64,000 bases of DNA from Tritrichomonas musculus (Eukaryota > Parabasalia > Tritrichomonadida > Tritrichomonadidae). The stretch lies in contig JAPFFF010000030.1 in assembly GCA_039105265.1 (NCBI GenBank), positions 1,364,001-1,428,000 of the forward strand, given 5' to 3'. The translations under genes were made by a program, and so were the position numbers. Below the pieces are notes generated by a model. The model was not told where the DNA came from and did no database searches. It was given only the letters and a program-made list of their open reading frames with translations. Positions 40,240 through 49,414 of the stretch are shown one piece after another (the stretch's first letter is position 1; every line of letters starts with the position of its first letter).

Positions 40240-41844
40240 TTACTTATAAGGAGATTCATCAGATTCAGAAGTCTGATTAATTTCATCTCCACATTCTCTC
40301 CTAGATCTGGCACTTTTTCTCTTACACGATGTGATGATCTTTTTAATTCCAATTTCGATTCCCTTCAACAGCCACATAGCAACGATCATTGCCAGCGAGA
40401 TCACGAGCGACATCCAGCCCTGTACGACGCACAGGAAGATGCAGATTGCTGTGAGCGGGATGCAGACAACAGTAACCCCAATCCAGCCTCCAGGAATGAC
40501 GAATTTATCGCTCAAGTCGAAGTCATCGTCGTCTGCATGTTCATTGTCTTCGAGGCTCTGGTTTTCTGCTATTGAAACCTGTTGGGAAGCGTTTACAGAG
40601 GAAAGTTCCACTGATTCTATTCGAGCTCTTAAAATTGCCTGTTCTCGCTTCATTCTTTTGACCATTGAAGGGAATCTTAAAGCAATGAAGGCTGCAATCT
40701 GTATCATTTGTTGGAGAACTGTCAGAAGGCCACTCCATTCGACTAATAATGAGAAGTCGAAGAAAGAGAAAGGAATGGTTAAAACGGACATTAATACTAA
40801 GGCAACAATAGGAAGTGGTTCATGTTTCATGTTGTTGTCTAAACGGCCCAAATAACGTGATAATGGATATGCATCCAATAAGGCACCGGCATAAGTCTCC
40901 CGTCCTGTACATGAAATCGCAATGTTGAGTAATGAAAGAGCTGAAAAAACACCTGCTATGCTAATCCAATAAGCTAGCCAGCCATTTTCGCAATGAGGTA
41001 ATTTTTTGGATATATCTGAGAAGGCTGCGCTTTCCCATTCTGATAGATCAGGCTCAACTGAAAGTCCTGAAATGGTAGGGAGTAGATAAACTAGAAGTAC
41101 GATAATAATTGTAATTGATAAGGCAATTGGAAAAGTTCGTTTGGGGTTTTTGGTCTCTTCAGATAAGGCAGCAACTGTATCAAATCCACTATATTGCCAT
41201 ATAAGTGTCGAAACCAGTAGAGACCAATCTACAGGACCATATATAGAATGCTTATCTGCAAAAACTTTGGCTACGGTCATTTGTGATGCACCAAAACAAA
41301 AAAATAGGAAAAATGGAACAATAATAATAACAGCTAATATAAAAGAAACAGAACCAACAGTTTCTAATCCTGCTATATTGATTATCAGGACGAGAGCGTT
41401 AGCTAGTAAAACCACTATCGTTCGGTATAATAATTTATTCATTTGAGGAATCAAGCTTGCCAAATAATCGCATGCCATGACAGGATATATGGCATTATCA
41501 AATATTGCGCATAAGCTTCGTACATAAGTGTTTGTAATGCCCATAAATCTCCCTAAAATTAAGCCCCATTCAGTACATCCTCCGCATGATGGCAATCGAG
41601 ATGCTTGTTCGCTAGATATTAAGGCTAATGGAATACTAAAAACAATAGGTACGAGTACAGTAAAAACAAATGTCCATTTTGCTCCCCCTGCTGCAATTGC
41701 TTCACCTTGTGCAAATGGGCCAGCGCATACGTAAAAAAATGCAATGCAAACAAGATGAAGAATTGAAACTGCTTTGTGCATTTCTTGTGGTGCGCTTTCA
41801 TCGTCATGGGGGTTTTCGATGGATAATGTTTCGCTGTTTGACAT
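40240..41844 (-). CDS. APC-superfamily amino-acid permease
   Basis: A 534-residue protein with 12 predicted spans. Helix 1 has the unwound GPFAQGEAI (APC consensus GPGG/A-like). IWQYSGFDTVAALSEETKNP is the hallmark helix 6 and loop of the family. ALSLLNIAISCTGRETYAGA lies around helix 8. The C-terminal segment is acidic before a last hydrophobic pair, and a Lys/Arg/Ser-rich cytosolic tail ends the protein. The pattern resembles plant-type polyamine/amino-acid uptake permeases (PUT/LAT-like). The ATG at 41844 begins a polar N-terminus. Intact and probably expressed. Confidence 0.85.
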   Translation of the reverse strand: MSNSETLSIENPHDDESAPQEMHKAVSILHLVCIAFFYVCAGPFAQGEAIAAGGAKWTFVFTVLVPIVFSIPLALISSEQASRLPSCGGCTEWGLILGRFMGITNTYVRSLCAIFDNAIYPVMACDYLASLIPQMNKLLYRTIVVLLANALVLIINIAGLETVGSVSFILAVIIIVPFFLFFCFGASQMTVAKVFADKHSIYGPVDWSLLVSTLIWQYSGFDTVAALSEETKNPKRTFPIALSITIIIVLLVYLLPTISGLSVEPDLSEWESAAFSDISKKLPHCENGWLAYWISIAGVFSALSLLNIAISCTGRETYAGALLDAYPLSRYLGRLDNNMKHEPLPIVALVLMSVLTIPFSFFDFSLLVEWSGLLTVLQQMIQIAAFIALRFPSMVKRMKREQAILRARIESVELSSVNASQQVSIAENQSLEDNEHADDDDFDLSDKFVIPGGWIGVTVVCIPLTAICIFLCVVQGWMSLVISLAMIVAMWLLKGIEIGIKKIITSCKRKSARSRRECGDEINQTSESDESPYK

Positions 41845-42618
41845 AAAAACTCGGAACCTGCAAAAGACAAAAAAAAAAATTGATAATCCAATAAGTATTC
41901 AAAATTTCTATTATTATTGAAAATTATATTTTACATTTTTTAAAAAAAATATACTTTTCATCATTATTTATAAAAATATTAAAAATGAAAAATATCAAAT
42001 TAAATGTTTTATTTTTTTACAGAATCATTCTTAATAAATAAAAAGAGAGTGTTTTTTTTTTACTCTATTATTACTATTAATTTATACATCAATGAAAATT
42101 GAATATATTCAATTTTTAAATACTTCATTCAATTTTCGAATTTATTAAAAATATTCAATTTTTAATATATAGAAAATTTTTATTAAAGTTAACAAATTAA
42201 AAACTTTTTTATCTTGTATTTGTTAAAATTTTTATTTTTTTTTTTTTTGTATTTTATTTAGTAATAGATAATAAAAACATATTTTAGCAATATATTCTGA
42301 ATTATAAAATTTTATGAAAAATCTCTTTTGAAAAAACTGAAATATCTAAAAAATCTTTTTCTTAAAAGTTATAATATTGTATATTATTTATATAATTCTG
42401 AATTATTTCAAATTTTGCTGGAAATTTAATAAGATACCAATGGATTTTAACAAAAAAAAAAGTATTAAAAAATAGCTATTTTCTAGAGGAGGGTCAACTA
42501 ATTGAATGGCCAATTTTTTCTCATTGTTTGCATTTTTTTGCGTTTTGTAATTAATAAATTCAAAATTTTATTTTATTTATAAATAATATAATAATAATTA
42601 TATATAAATATTACTTTT
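41845..42618. other. AT-rich spacer
   Basis: Poly-A/T tracts and simple TTCAATTTTT-type repeats. No RNA gene or frame is supported. Confidence 0.45.
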
Positions 42619-42870
42619 ATGATTGGATTAAAGACAATCGATGAAAATTGGAGATTCTCAATATAAATAATTCAAGATAGGTCAAATGGTGATTTAAAAG
42701 TATTTGCTAATATGATAAGAATAAACCAGCCGGGATTCAATATTTTTACAAAATGGCTGAGATGTAATCAGTTTTTTGAAACGATTACTGATGCTATTAA
42801 ATCAAATATTGTCCCAAATTCAACACACCAAATCATTCGAAAACAATATATTAGATATATATGCGTATAA
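42619..42870 (+). pseudogene. Short gene relic with one internal stop
   Basis: Starting at an ATG (42619), a single frame of 84 codons contains one TAA (42664) and otherwise looks protein-like: MIGLKTIDENWRFSI, stop, then DRSNGDLKVFANMIRINQPG and FNIFTKWLRCNQFFETITD. Trp, Cys and charged residues are unusual for random AT-rich DNA. A small former gene or the end of a larger one is likely; not recognised. Confidence 0.4.
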
Positions 42871-43202
42871 TAAATCTATTTATTCGACTAAATTTCATAT
42901 TCCAACTACCAATTTTATTATTAAAAAATAAAAAAAAGTAAACATATAAAAAATGATATAGACAGCAACATAGACAGTATAGATCAACATAAATCAAATA
43001 AATTTTGTAAAGGAAACATGTAAAAAATGATATCTGTTAAATTCGGATCCTAATAGCATGCATAGCAACCAAATTACCTAAAACTTTGTATATTTTTTAG
43101 TTCATTGATTAACTAATTAGCATAGATCATATCAGTCCTTTAAAGATTGTTAATATAAAAATCAAGTAAAAAAGAATTAATTTTAGCATTTATTATAACA
43201 AT
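42871..43202. other. AT-rich spacer
   Basis: A short near-repeat, ACATATAAAAAATGATAT near 42940 and ACATGTAAAAAATGATAT near 43016, is the only structure seen. Confidence 0.4.
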
Positions 43203-44432
43203 TTAGATAAAGTATGGATGATTCATGATTTCATTATAATTTGGTCTGAATTTTGGGTTATCAGAACAGCAGATTTTGGCGAGATCTAGAAGTATTTCAT
43301 TATCGCATAGGTAAGTTTGGGAAATAAGTTTGTCAATGGTGATTCCAAAAGCAAAGATGTCAGCTTTAAAACGATCGCAATTTTTCTTCCTGAGTAAAAC
43401 TTCAGGTGCGATGTAATCTTCACTCCCACCTATTGCTTTCCGAATAAGCGGAGTTTGTGCGAATCCGAAATCAGCAAGCTTCAAATTTATATTAGCATCA
43501 AGTAAAAAATTTTCAAGTTTAATGTCATTATGAGAAATTTCAATTGAATGTAGATAGGACATAATATTTGTTATTTGTTTTATAAATTGATGAATTAAGG
43601 CTTCGTCAATTTCGTCATGTTGTGTAATATAGTCAAGCAAATCACCATTTGGGCAATATTCCGTCATAATAATGTAAACATCTTCAAGCTCTATGAAATC
43701 ATGGAACTGAACGATATTTGGATGATTAATGTCCTTGATTAAAAGCTCACTTGGAAGATTTGAGATTGCATCCTGATCATTTTTTGAGATAATTTTTCCT
43801 GCATAAATATGAGGTTGCAACTCGGTCTCTTTGTTTATTTCTTTGAAAAGTGCAACAGCAGAAAATGAACCGCAATTGAGTTGTCGAACAAACAGGTAAT
43901 TTTTGATTAGACATGGTATTTTAATCTCGATGCCTTTGAATGTTTTTACAGTGGTATAAGAAGTTATGCCATTTTTTAAGCCTTCTACAAGTAAGAAGTC
44001 TGTTGAATGGCCATTAAAATTGTGAACAGTCCCTTGTGGAGGACAATAGTTCAAATTATTGACAAATGCAGGATCTTGATCGGATGACAAGCTTGGTTGA
44101 TCAGCATAGTCAGATTGGGCATCTTGCGAATCTAGGTATTGTGTTGGAATAGGGATATCTGTTTCAAGAGCTTCATCGTCGTCATCACTTTTAAATAAAT
44201 ATAGGCCTTTGACTCTATCAAGCTGAACTTTGATTTCTGTTTCAGAATAATGTGAAATGAATTCTTGGATCTTCCTAATATTAGGCCCATATCTTTGATA
44301 TAAGATAAATAGTAGGTCATTCTCTTCTTTTGACCATTTGGGGCATACTGCTTTCTTGGTTCGTTTCCTAGGATGTCCAGATGTTCTGGTAAATTGGAGT
44401 CTCGAATCGTTGGACGATTGGTTGTATGACAT
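43203..44432 (-). CDS. Myb/SANT-like domain fused to a protein kinase (409 aa)
   Basis: Start is the ATG at 44432. After a basic RKRTKK segment (possible nuclear signal), a SANT/Myb-like unit spans about residues 27-78 (PKWSKEENDLLFILYQRYGP ... VQLDRVKGLYLF). The kinase domain fills about 165-409: CGSFSAV loop, YAGKIISK lysine, ISHNDIKLENFLLD, ADFGFAQ, YIAPEVL, FRPNYNEIMNHPYF. The catalytic loop is HND rather than HRD (non-RD), but the Asp, Lys and Asn are kept. A DNA-bound or chromatin-linked kinase is inference. The combination is unusual. Confidence 0.8.
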   Translation of the reverse strand: MSYNQSSNDSRLQFTRTSGHPRKRTKKAVCPKWSKEENDLLFILYQRYGPNIRKIQEFISHYSETEIKVQLDRVKGLYLFKSDDDDEALETDIPIPTQYLDSQDAQSDYADQPSLSSDQDPAFVNNLNYCPPQGTVHNFNGHSTDFLLVEGLKNGITSYTTVKTFKGIEIKIPCLIKNYLFVRQLNCGSFSAVALFKEINKETELQPHIYAGKIISKNDQDAISNLPSELLIKDINHPNIVQFHDFIELEDVYIIMTEYCPNGDLLDYITQHDEIDEALIHQFIKQITNIMSYLHSIEISHNDIKLENFLLDANINLKLADFGFAQTPLIRKAIGGSEDYIAPEVLLRKKNCDRFKADIFAFGITIDKLISQTYLCDNEILLDLAKICCSDNPKFRPNYNEIMNHPYFI

Positions 44433-44450
44433 TAAAAATATGTCATTTTT

Positions 44451-44483
44451 CAACCGTCAACCGTCAACGGTATTTTTTAACCG
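44451..44483. promoter_or_regulatory. Cluster of Myb-core sites upstream of the Myb-kinase gene
   Basis: CAACCGTCAACCGTCAACGG followed by TAACCG holds four Myb-type cores (CNGTTR on the opposite strand) within about 33 bases, immediately upstream of the Myb-like kinase start. Autoregulation is possible but untested. Confidence 0.4.
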
Positions 44484-44714
44484 AAAACGTATTTTTTTGT
44501 TGATTATTAAATACTTTAATGTGGTGGAAACCTAAGCTAAAATAATTTTGAAAGATATTGTCAAATAAAAATAATGTTAAAGTTAGAAAAGATAAGCACA
44601 AATGTATGCTATATATATGTTCTACTTTTAGATTGAATTTTGAATAACAAATTTGAATTAGTAGTGCTAGACTGTGCTAGAGATACTACATATTTTTTCA
44701 CCCCTAGCGCAAGT

Positions 44715-44975
44715 TTAACAGCTTCTGGAAGTTCCCCAAGAGATCTTTGGTGATGATGATGATCCATTGAAAGAACAACCAGTTACTAAGTTTGTCGAAG
44801 GTAAAGAAGAAGTGATATCATTTCCTGAAGCACGAGACCTTACATATATTCGATTGTAAAAATTTGATGAGATTTCTGAACGATTATTCCTTATAGAGTG
44901 TGAAATTAGACGATGAAACAACGATTTAGCATCTTACTGATGGAGAGCAAGTTGTTATCGATACCAAACTAAACT
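44715..44975 (+). pseudogene. Decayed gene fragment
   Basis: Plus-strand frame: QEIFGDDDDPLKEQPVTKFV, EGKEEVISFPEARDLTYIRL, stop, KFDEISERLFLIECEIRR, stop, then in other frames DGEQVVIDTKLNCLPKTRP. Composition is protein-like despite the stops. Family not recognised. Confidence 0.4.
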
Positions 44976-44980
44976 GCCTT

Positions 44981-45077
44981 CCAAAAACCAGACCACATAT
45001 TTTTTTTTGAAAGCAATTCAAAATATTATTTTTTATTTTGATAAGATTATTTTATTTTTGAATGGTCTGGTATTTGG
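44981..45077. repeat. 97-bp inverted-repeat element
   Basis: CCAAAAACCAGACCA (44981-44995) pairs with TGGTCTGGTATTTGG (45063-45077) with one mismatch, around an A/T-rich middle. A small hairpin or MITE-like unit. Confidence 0.55.
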
Positions 45078-45194
45078 ACCTTTTGAAAAATCGAATATAT
45101 ATTTAAAAATTTTAAGCAATTTTTTTTAAAATATTCAATCATGATTGAGAAGATAATAATAAAATTAATTCAAAAATAAAATTGTGTTTAAGAA

Positions 45195-45475
45195 TTAATA
45201 AGGATTAATTGTTTCATCATCGGCTGTATTTTCTTCTTCTTCGCCTTCTTCCTCTTCTTCATCCTCGTCTTCTAATTCAGCATCTTCGTCAATTTCATCT
45301 TCAAATTCTTCGTTAAAGGCATTGTTATATTCAATAATATCCATAAGTTCGAATGGCATTGCAATTTCTAAAGCTTTATTTTTGACTATGGTATGTCAAT
45401 TCTTTTTGCTACTTGCATCCATCGATGTGAGTAGTAATGGTCTGTGCGACGTGACCACCTATTAACTACTGGAAT
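45195..45475 (-). pseudogene. Gene remnant with acidic tail at the Maverick edge
   Basis: On the minus strand a frame enters from the repeat at 45475 (AGQGIPVVNRWSRRTDHYYS then HRWMQVAKRIDIP), breaks with a stop and frame change near 45395, and continues ALEIAMPFELMDIIEYNNAF into a Glu/Asp run ending DDETINPY and TAA at 45195. The basic Trp/Arg/His-rich part is transposase-like in feel but not assignable. Its frame reads a short way into the Maverick repeat. Confidence 0.4.
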
Positions 45476-45622
45476 ACCTTGCCCAGCATACCTTGCAAGC
45501 CAACAAGCTCAGGTATAAAAAATCAGGTATGTTTACTTGTTATTGTTTTTAGTCGTGTTTTCATTACCAACCTATACTTTTGAATAATTTTCTGGAACCC
45601 TTTATCAACTCATTATGTTTTA
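45475..45622 (+). repeat. 148-bp direct repeat, copy 1 (5' flank of first cassette)
   Basis: Begins TACCTTGCCCAGCATACCTT and ends near CTCATTATGTTTT. It is about 93% identical by eye to 46427-46574. It lies 63 bases upstream of the first gene of the element. Confidence 0.85.
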
Positions 45623-45664
45623 ATACGCTAGATAGATTTGCAAAATTAATTTTATTTTTATTTT

Positions 45665-45671
45665 TCATTTT
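45665..45671 (+). promoter_or_regulatory. Initiator-like TCATTTT
   Basis: TCATTTT fits the trichomonad initiator and lies 14 bases before the ATG at 45686. Confidence 0.4.
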
Positions 45672-45685
45672 ATACAGTACTAAAC

Positions 45686-46378
45686 ATGACCACACAAACT
45701 ACTATTAGCACCATTATTTCTTCAAATCAACAAATAGATGGTAATTACACAAATGAACAAATTAATGAATATTTTCAAGAGCACAATTGTACTATACTAC
45801 GATTTCCTAAGAACGGCTATTCAGAAAATACTTTAACATTCTATCGTAATGACGACCCTAGTAGAATAATGTACACAACACTAGGAAGATTTGTAAGAAA
45901 TCCAAATAAATTATACCCAAAAGATTATGGTTATATGCGCAAAAATAACATAATACTAACAGAGACAAAAGAACAAAGATTAGAAAAACAAAGACAAGCA
46001 TATGAAAACGAATTGCAAGAATCTATGAAACAAGAAGATTGTATACTGACTTCCAAATATGAAGGTTCTGGTAAACATGTACATTATACATATAACAATT
46101 TTGATTACAGAGTAACACCAGCGAATTGGAAAGCAGGAGCAAGACCACATAAAGCAAAATGCATAAGATATACTCACGAACATATAGCACAGTTGTTTGC
46201 ACAAGAAGGCTGTAAACTATTATCACAATACCAGAATCAAAAATCAAAACTTACTTATGAATATAAAGGACGAACCTTCCAAGTTGTTTATAATGATTGG
46301 AAATTCTATCATAGTCGTCCACATTTAGGACAAGTTCATACTTACTTCACAGAGGAACTTGATAGAGAATTTAATTAA
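45686..46378 (+). CDS. Three-repeat DNA-binding-like accessory protein (230 aa)
   Basis: Three diverged repeats of about 55 residues: (i) HNCTILRFPKNG ... LTFYRNDDP; (ii) EDCILTSKYEGSGKHVHYTY ... YRVTPANWKAGARPHK; (iii) EGCKLLSQYQNQKSKLTYEY ... FQVVYNDWKFYHSRPH. The pattern (G/D-C-x-L-L-S-x-Y, L-T-Y-E-Y, W-x-x-G-x-R-P) resembles the DUF723-type repeats beside phage HNH and restriction nucleases, without their zinc cysteines. A basic Gln/Lys/Arg linker joins units i and ii. Nucleic-acid binding is inference. Flanked by repeats shared with the next gene. Confidence 0.6.
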   Translation: MTTQTTISTIISSNQQIDGNYTNEQINEYFQEHNCTILRFPKNGYSENTLTFYRNDDPSRIMYTTLGRFVRNPNKLYPKDYGYMRKNNIILTETKEQRLEKQRQAYENELQESMKQEDCILTSKYEGSGKHVHYTYNNFDYRVTPANWKAGARPHKAKCIRYTHEHIAQLFAQEGCKLLSQYQNQKSKLTYEYKGRTFQVVYNDWKFYHSRPHLGQVHTYFTEELDREFN

Positions 46379-46404
46379 AAAAGCAATTATTATTTTTGTA
46401 TTAT
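46370..46404 (+). repeat. Shared 3' flank, copy 1
   Basis: TTTAATTAAAAAAGCAATTA then TTATTTTTGTATT spans the stop codon of the 230-residue gene. It recurs with one change at 47049-47083 over the stop of the next gene, though in a different reading frame. Confidence 0.75.
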
Positions 46405-46426
46405 GACCATCTAATAATTTTACTCG

Positions 46427-46574
46427 TACCTTGCCCAGCATACCTTGCAAGCCAACAAGCTCAGGTATAAAAAATCAGGTATGTGTACTTGTTATTGTTT
46501 TTACCCGTGTTTCCATTACTAACCTATACATTTGAATAATTTTCTGGAACCCTTTATCAACTCATTATGTTTTG
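46427..46574 (+). repeat. 148-bp direct repeat, copy 2 (5' flank of second cassette)
   Basis: Same block as 45475-45622, at exactly 952 bases distance, about 80 bases upstream of the 132-residue gene. Confidence 0.85.
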
Positions 46575-46654
46575 ATAGGATAACTAAGTTTTTACAATTT
46601 TTCAAAAATTATATTTTTTAAAAATTTTTTTATTTTTTATTTCCACTACATATA

Positions 46655-47053
46655 ATGGAAGCCTTTGCTAATTATGCTGCTAAACAACTCCGTACATATA
46701 AAACACCTATGTACGACCTTTTTGCTGACATTTGTGATAAAGTCATTGATGGTGACCGTGATGCTATTGATGTTGTTGAACCCTTTATTATAGACGCACA
46801 AATGGATATATTCAGAGAGCAGAATCACTTATACATATCTTTTCATGATGAAAATGCTGCTTTTCGTGAGTATGGAGAAATATTTGATTACTATATTGAT
46901 GAGCTTACTGGTGATTACGATGATTATGGTATGCCATATCACTTTCCAAAGAAGTTTTACGATGAGGTATACGAATTCTTCCAATACACTGATGAGGGCA
47001 AGAAATGCATGAATGAATTCAATCCAAACACTGATAAGGTACAGGAAATTTAA
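46655..47053 (+). CDS. Acidic accessory protein (132 aa), unknown
   Basis: Rich in Asp/Glu/Tyr/Phe, with an estimated strong negative charge. The N-terminus (YAAKQLRTYKTPMYDLFADI) is helical; the C-terminus has EYGEIFDYYIDELTGDYDDY. No known motif. Small acidic proteins of mobile elements are sometimes DNA mimics or inhibitors, but nothing here proves that. It shares both flanks with the unrelated 230-residue gene upstream. Confidence 0.6.
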   Translation: MEAFANYAAKQLRTYKTPMYDLFADICDKVIDGDRDAIDVVEPFIIDAQMDIFREQNHLYISFHDENAAFREYGEIFDYYIDELTGDYDDYGMPYHFPKKFYDEVYEFFQYTDEGKKCMNEFNPNTDKVQEI

Positions 47054-47083
47054 TTAAAAAAGCGATTATTATTTTTGTATTTA
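47049..47083 (+). repeat. Shared 3' flank, copy 2
   Basis: Matches 46370-46404 with a single-base difference in its core. The TAA of the 132-residue gene lies in it. Confidence 0.75.
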
Positions 47084-47107
47084 TTTTTTATTCACATTTC
47101 ACAAAAC

Positions 47108-47557
47108 ATGAAAGCACCAAAGGTCTATGATTATATAAACACCCTCATATCTGTATTACCGGAGCCAGAAAAGTATCGTAATTGTGATTTCTCAATATTA
47201 TGTGAAAAGTTTCCTCTAATGATGAATACAAACAGTTTTCGTGCAAAAGTATTGTACATAAGTCTTAAGAACACTATTAGTGAAACTATGACGATTTATC
47301 CTGATAAGATCACAGAAATAGGATTAGAGAACATAACAATTACCACAAACTTACGAAGAAGGCTTTCGATGAAGACACAAGAATTCTTCATAAATGGTAA
47401 TACAGAACCACAAGAATACAAAGGAAATGATTATTATAATTACAGTTTAGAGAGAACAAGTATGTCTACAAGAAACAAAATTAAAGAACTAAGACAAAAA
47501 TATAATGTACCTGAACCAGAATTATTTGTAGGAAAGCATCAAGATTTAATTATATAA
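47108..47557 (+). CDS. Uncharacterised Maverick protein (149 aa)
   Basis: Starts at ATG 47108; upstream codons in the same frame lack a Met. TCACATTTCAC just before the start resembles an initiator. A mixed helix/strand protein, ending NKIKELRQKYNVPEPELFVG and KHQDLII. It overlaps the convergent ATPase gene by 8 bases. No family recognised. Confidence 0.6.
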   Translation: MKAPKVYDYINTLISVLPEPEKYRNCDFSILCEKFPLMMNTNSFRAKVLYISLKNTISETMTIYPDKITEIGLENITITTNLRRRLSMKTQEFFINGNTEPQEYKGNDYYNYSLERTSMSTRNKIKELRQKYNVPEPELFVGKHQDLII

Positions 47558-48407
47558 AGCTAATATTACTTGTACGAACATTGATCATAATAAAGTCATG
47601 ATTCCTCATCTTCATGTAATAATGCCATAATTCTTCAAATTCAACTGGCATTGGAACTTGTTGATAAATATATTGCATCTTTTGGCGAGAGAACCCAGAG
47701 AAGATGAAGAAAGTTGTTGCATTATTTTTGTAGTCAGTTGGTATTGACTTGAAGAATTGTACATTTATGTAAACTATTGAATGTTTATGACGAAGTTGTG
47801 TAATGTAGTTGGTAAAATATGATGATTTCAATAACTTACTCCTAACAAAGTCTTCGCAAAGAATGATAGTGTTCAATGGCTGATTTGGTTTACCGAGTTT
47901 GTTAATACGCAGGAACTCAAACATTTGTTGAAGTTTGTCATTATCTATTGTTATTCGTGGAGCTGTACTATACCGATCATACAATTCTTTCCACAAATCA
48001 AGTTCTTTCAAATATTTTTCAGCATTAGCATCAGAAACAACATGAATAGGTAATTGAATCAATTCTTGCTGTGCTTCAAAAGTAGAGTCATTAATACTAC
48101 CATTCTTGCTGATATAAACTATTAAATGAAAGCTGTTTTCTTTAGGTAAACGAGATATTTGAATGATGTCACGTAGCATTACATGTGTCTTTCCTTTACC
48201 TTGAGGACCAACCAGAATATTGAGAGAATTATACCATGAATAGATATCAACAGCAATTGGCCGTATTGATTCAGACATTATTTTTCCTTCATTACGTTTA
48301 TATGCAGCAGACATAGCAGCATCAATATTAAAAGGCTGTGGCATCATTATTACATCATCTTCATAATCACTAGAATCAGAATGATAATAGAATTGTGTTG
48401 GTTTCAT
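47550..48407 (-). CDS. Maverick packaging ATPase (FtsK/HerA type, 285 aa)
   Basis: Walker A is GPQGKGKT (residues 67-74), after LNILV. The Walker B strand is NTIILCEDF (about 179-187), with Glu/Asp for catalysis. IVYISKNGSINDSTF between them is conserved with the element 1 copy. The N-terminus is acidic and Ser-rich. Its C-terminal half, missing from element 1 by window truncation, contains LRHKHSIVYINVQFFKSIPT, matching the sensor segment of A32-like viral ATPases. The length is usual for Maverick ATPases. DNA packaging is the family role. Confidence 0.9.
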   Translation of the reverse strand: MKPTQFYYHSDSSDYEDDVIMMPQPFNIDAAMSAAYKRNEGKIMSESIRPIAVDIYSWYNSLNILVGPQGKGKTHVMLRDIIQISRLPKENSFHLIVYISKNGSINDSTFEAQQELIQLPIHVVSDANAEKYLKELDLWKELYDRYSTAPRITIDNDKLQQMFEFLRINKLGKPNQPLNTIILCEDFVRSKLLKSSYFTNYITQLRHKHSIVYINVQFFKSIPTDYKNNATTFFIFSGFSRQKMQYIYQQVPMPVEFEELWHYYMKMRNHDFIMINVRTSNISFI

Positions 48408-48432
48408 TTCATTCTCATCAGAATTGTATTAC

Positions 48433-48552
48433 TTATGAGTATATTCTTGCTCTCATTTCTTCAGTGAGCTTTGGTTCATATTCATAAGTAAATCCAATAA
48501 TTATTACACTTAGTTCAACAACAATAACACCTAATAGTAACTCAATTATCAT
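48433..48552 (-). CDS. Small Maverick membrane peptide (39 aa)
   Basis: ATG 48552, TAA 48433. One membrane span (IIELLLGVIVVELSVIIIGF) is followed by the charged tail EPKLTEEMRARIYS. Counterpart of 621-752 in element 1, at the same place beside the ATPase. Confidence 0.7.
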   Translation of the reverse strand: MIIELLLGVIVVELSVIIIGFTYEYEPKLTEEMRARIYS

Positions 48553-48588
48553 TTTAGTGCAGTGAAAACAAAAATATAGATCTGCTTT

Positions 48589-49146
48589 TTAGATACACAT
48601 TTTAGTTGAAATTCCGTATCTTACTAACTGACTATAAATATCATTAAAACATATTTTTAAATCTAATGCTTTATCATCTTTGGTAACTAATATTCGTTGT
48701 ATTTTCATGTACTTTGTATTTGATAAGCAGCCTGTACAACCTTCTTCTTCATCTATGACCAGCTCGACTTTGTCAGCTCTTGTTAAGATTTTTATTAGTT
48801 CCATCAGTGAATTACTATGACAAACAAGATAGTTGTTAACTTTAAGGGGATTAAGTTCATAAATGTTTAACAATGTTTCAAGGAATTTGTTTTTGATTTC
48901 CATGTTCTCAAGTTCGTTTGTAAGAAGACTTATTTGTGGTTGTAATGGAGATTGAACACTCTCCCCAACTGGAGTAAAATTTATGTTTCTTTCTTGAGGT
49001 TGTACACTTGCGTAAGTCTGTAAAGGAGGAACATTAGGGTACTGTGGTGGTTTTATTTTTATATTCACATTAGTGTTTTGTTCTTGTTTACAACTACTAT
49101 CGTTTTCACTTGATAAGATTCTTGCTCTATGCAATACGTTTGACAT
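48589..49146 (-). CDS. Maverick conserved protein with ARILSSEND motif
   Basis: I chose the ATG at 49146 (MSNVLHRARILSSEND) because it aligns with the start of the element 1 protein. An in-frame ATG at 49176 would add ten residues and overlap the next gene. The middle is Pro/Gln-rich; the C-terminal part holds NKFLETLLNIYE, CHSNSLMELIKILTRADKVE and a GC pair. No enzymatic motif. The position next to the ATPase and membrane peptide is kept in both elements. Confidence 0.75.
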   Translation of the reverse strand: MSNVLHRARILSSENDSSCKQEQNTNVNIKIKPPQYPNVPPLQTYASVQPQERNINFTPVGESVQSPLQPQISLLTNELENMEIKNKFLETLLNIYELNPLKVNNYLVCHSNSLMELIKILTRADKVELVIDEEEGCTGCLSNTKYMKIQRILVTKDDKALDLKICFNDIYSQLVRYGISTKMCI

Positions 49147-49165
49147 TTCAATGTGATTAAAACAT

Positions 49166-49399
49166 CTATTGTTCATTATTGGTTAGTTCTCTTAGTTCAG
49201 TTTCAAGTTTGGCTACTTTTTCTTTCAATGAATTGATGTCTTCTATAAGGCTTTCTCTAATGGCTAATCCATTTGAACCCAACATTCCTGTTTTTACATT
49301 ATTAAGATGCTGCTTGGTTTCATATACTCTTTCTTTCAATGATCGCTTTATTTGCTTCAAAGTAGGAATCTCCTTCTTATATTCGTTCAAATCTGTCAT
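49166..49399 (-). CDS. Small Maverick coiled-coil protein (77 aa)
   Basis: Lys/Glu/Leu heptads run over most of the length (about residues 10-72: LKERVYETKQHL ... SLKEKVAKLETELRELTN). Positional counterpart of 1393-1638. Its ATG is only 15 bases from the ATG of the diverging gene at 49415. Confidence 0.6.
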   Translation of the reverse strand: MTDLNEYKKEIPTLKQIKRSLKERVYETKQHLNNVKTGMLGSNGLAIRESLIEDINSLKEKVAKLETELRELTNNEQ

Positions 49400-49414
49400 T
49401 TACTTACTATTAAA
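49400..49414. promoter_or_regulatory. 15-bp divergent spacer
   Basis: TTACTTACTATTAAA separates two start codons facing away from each other, so promoters of each gene must lie within the other's coding sequence or in these few bases. Confidence 0.5.

Noticed and set aside
45195-45475. Naming the edge relic as a specific transposase
   Set aside because: Trp/Arg/His-rich pattern alone is not diagnostic and the frame is broken.
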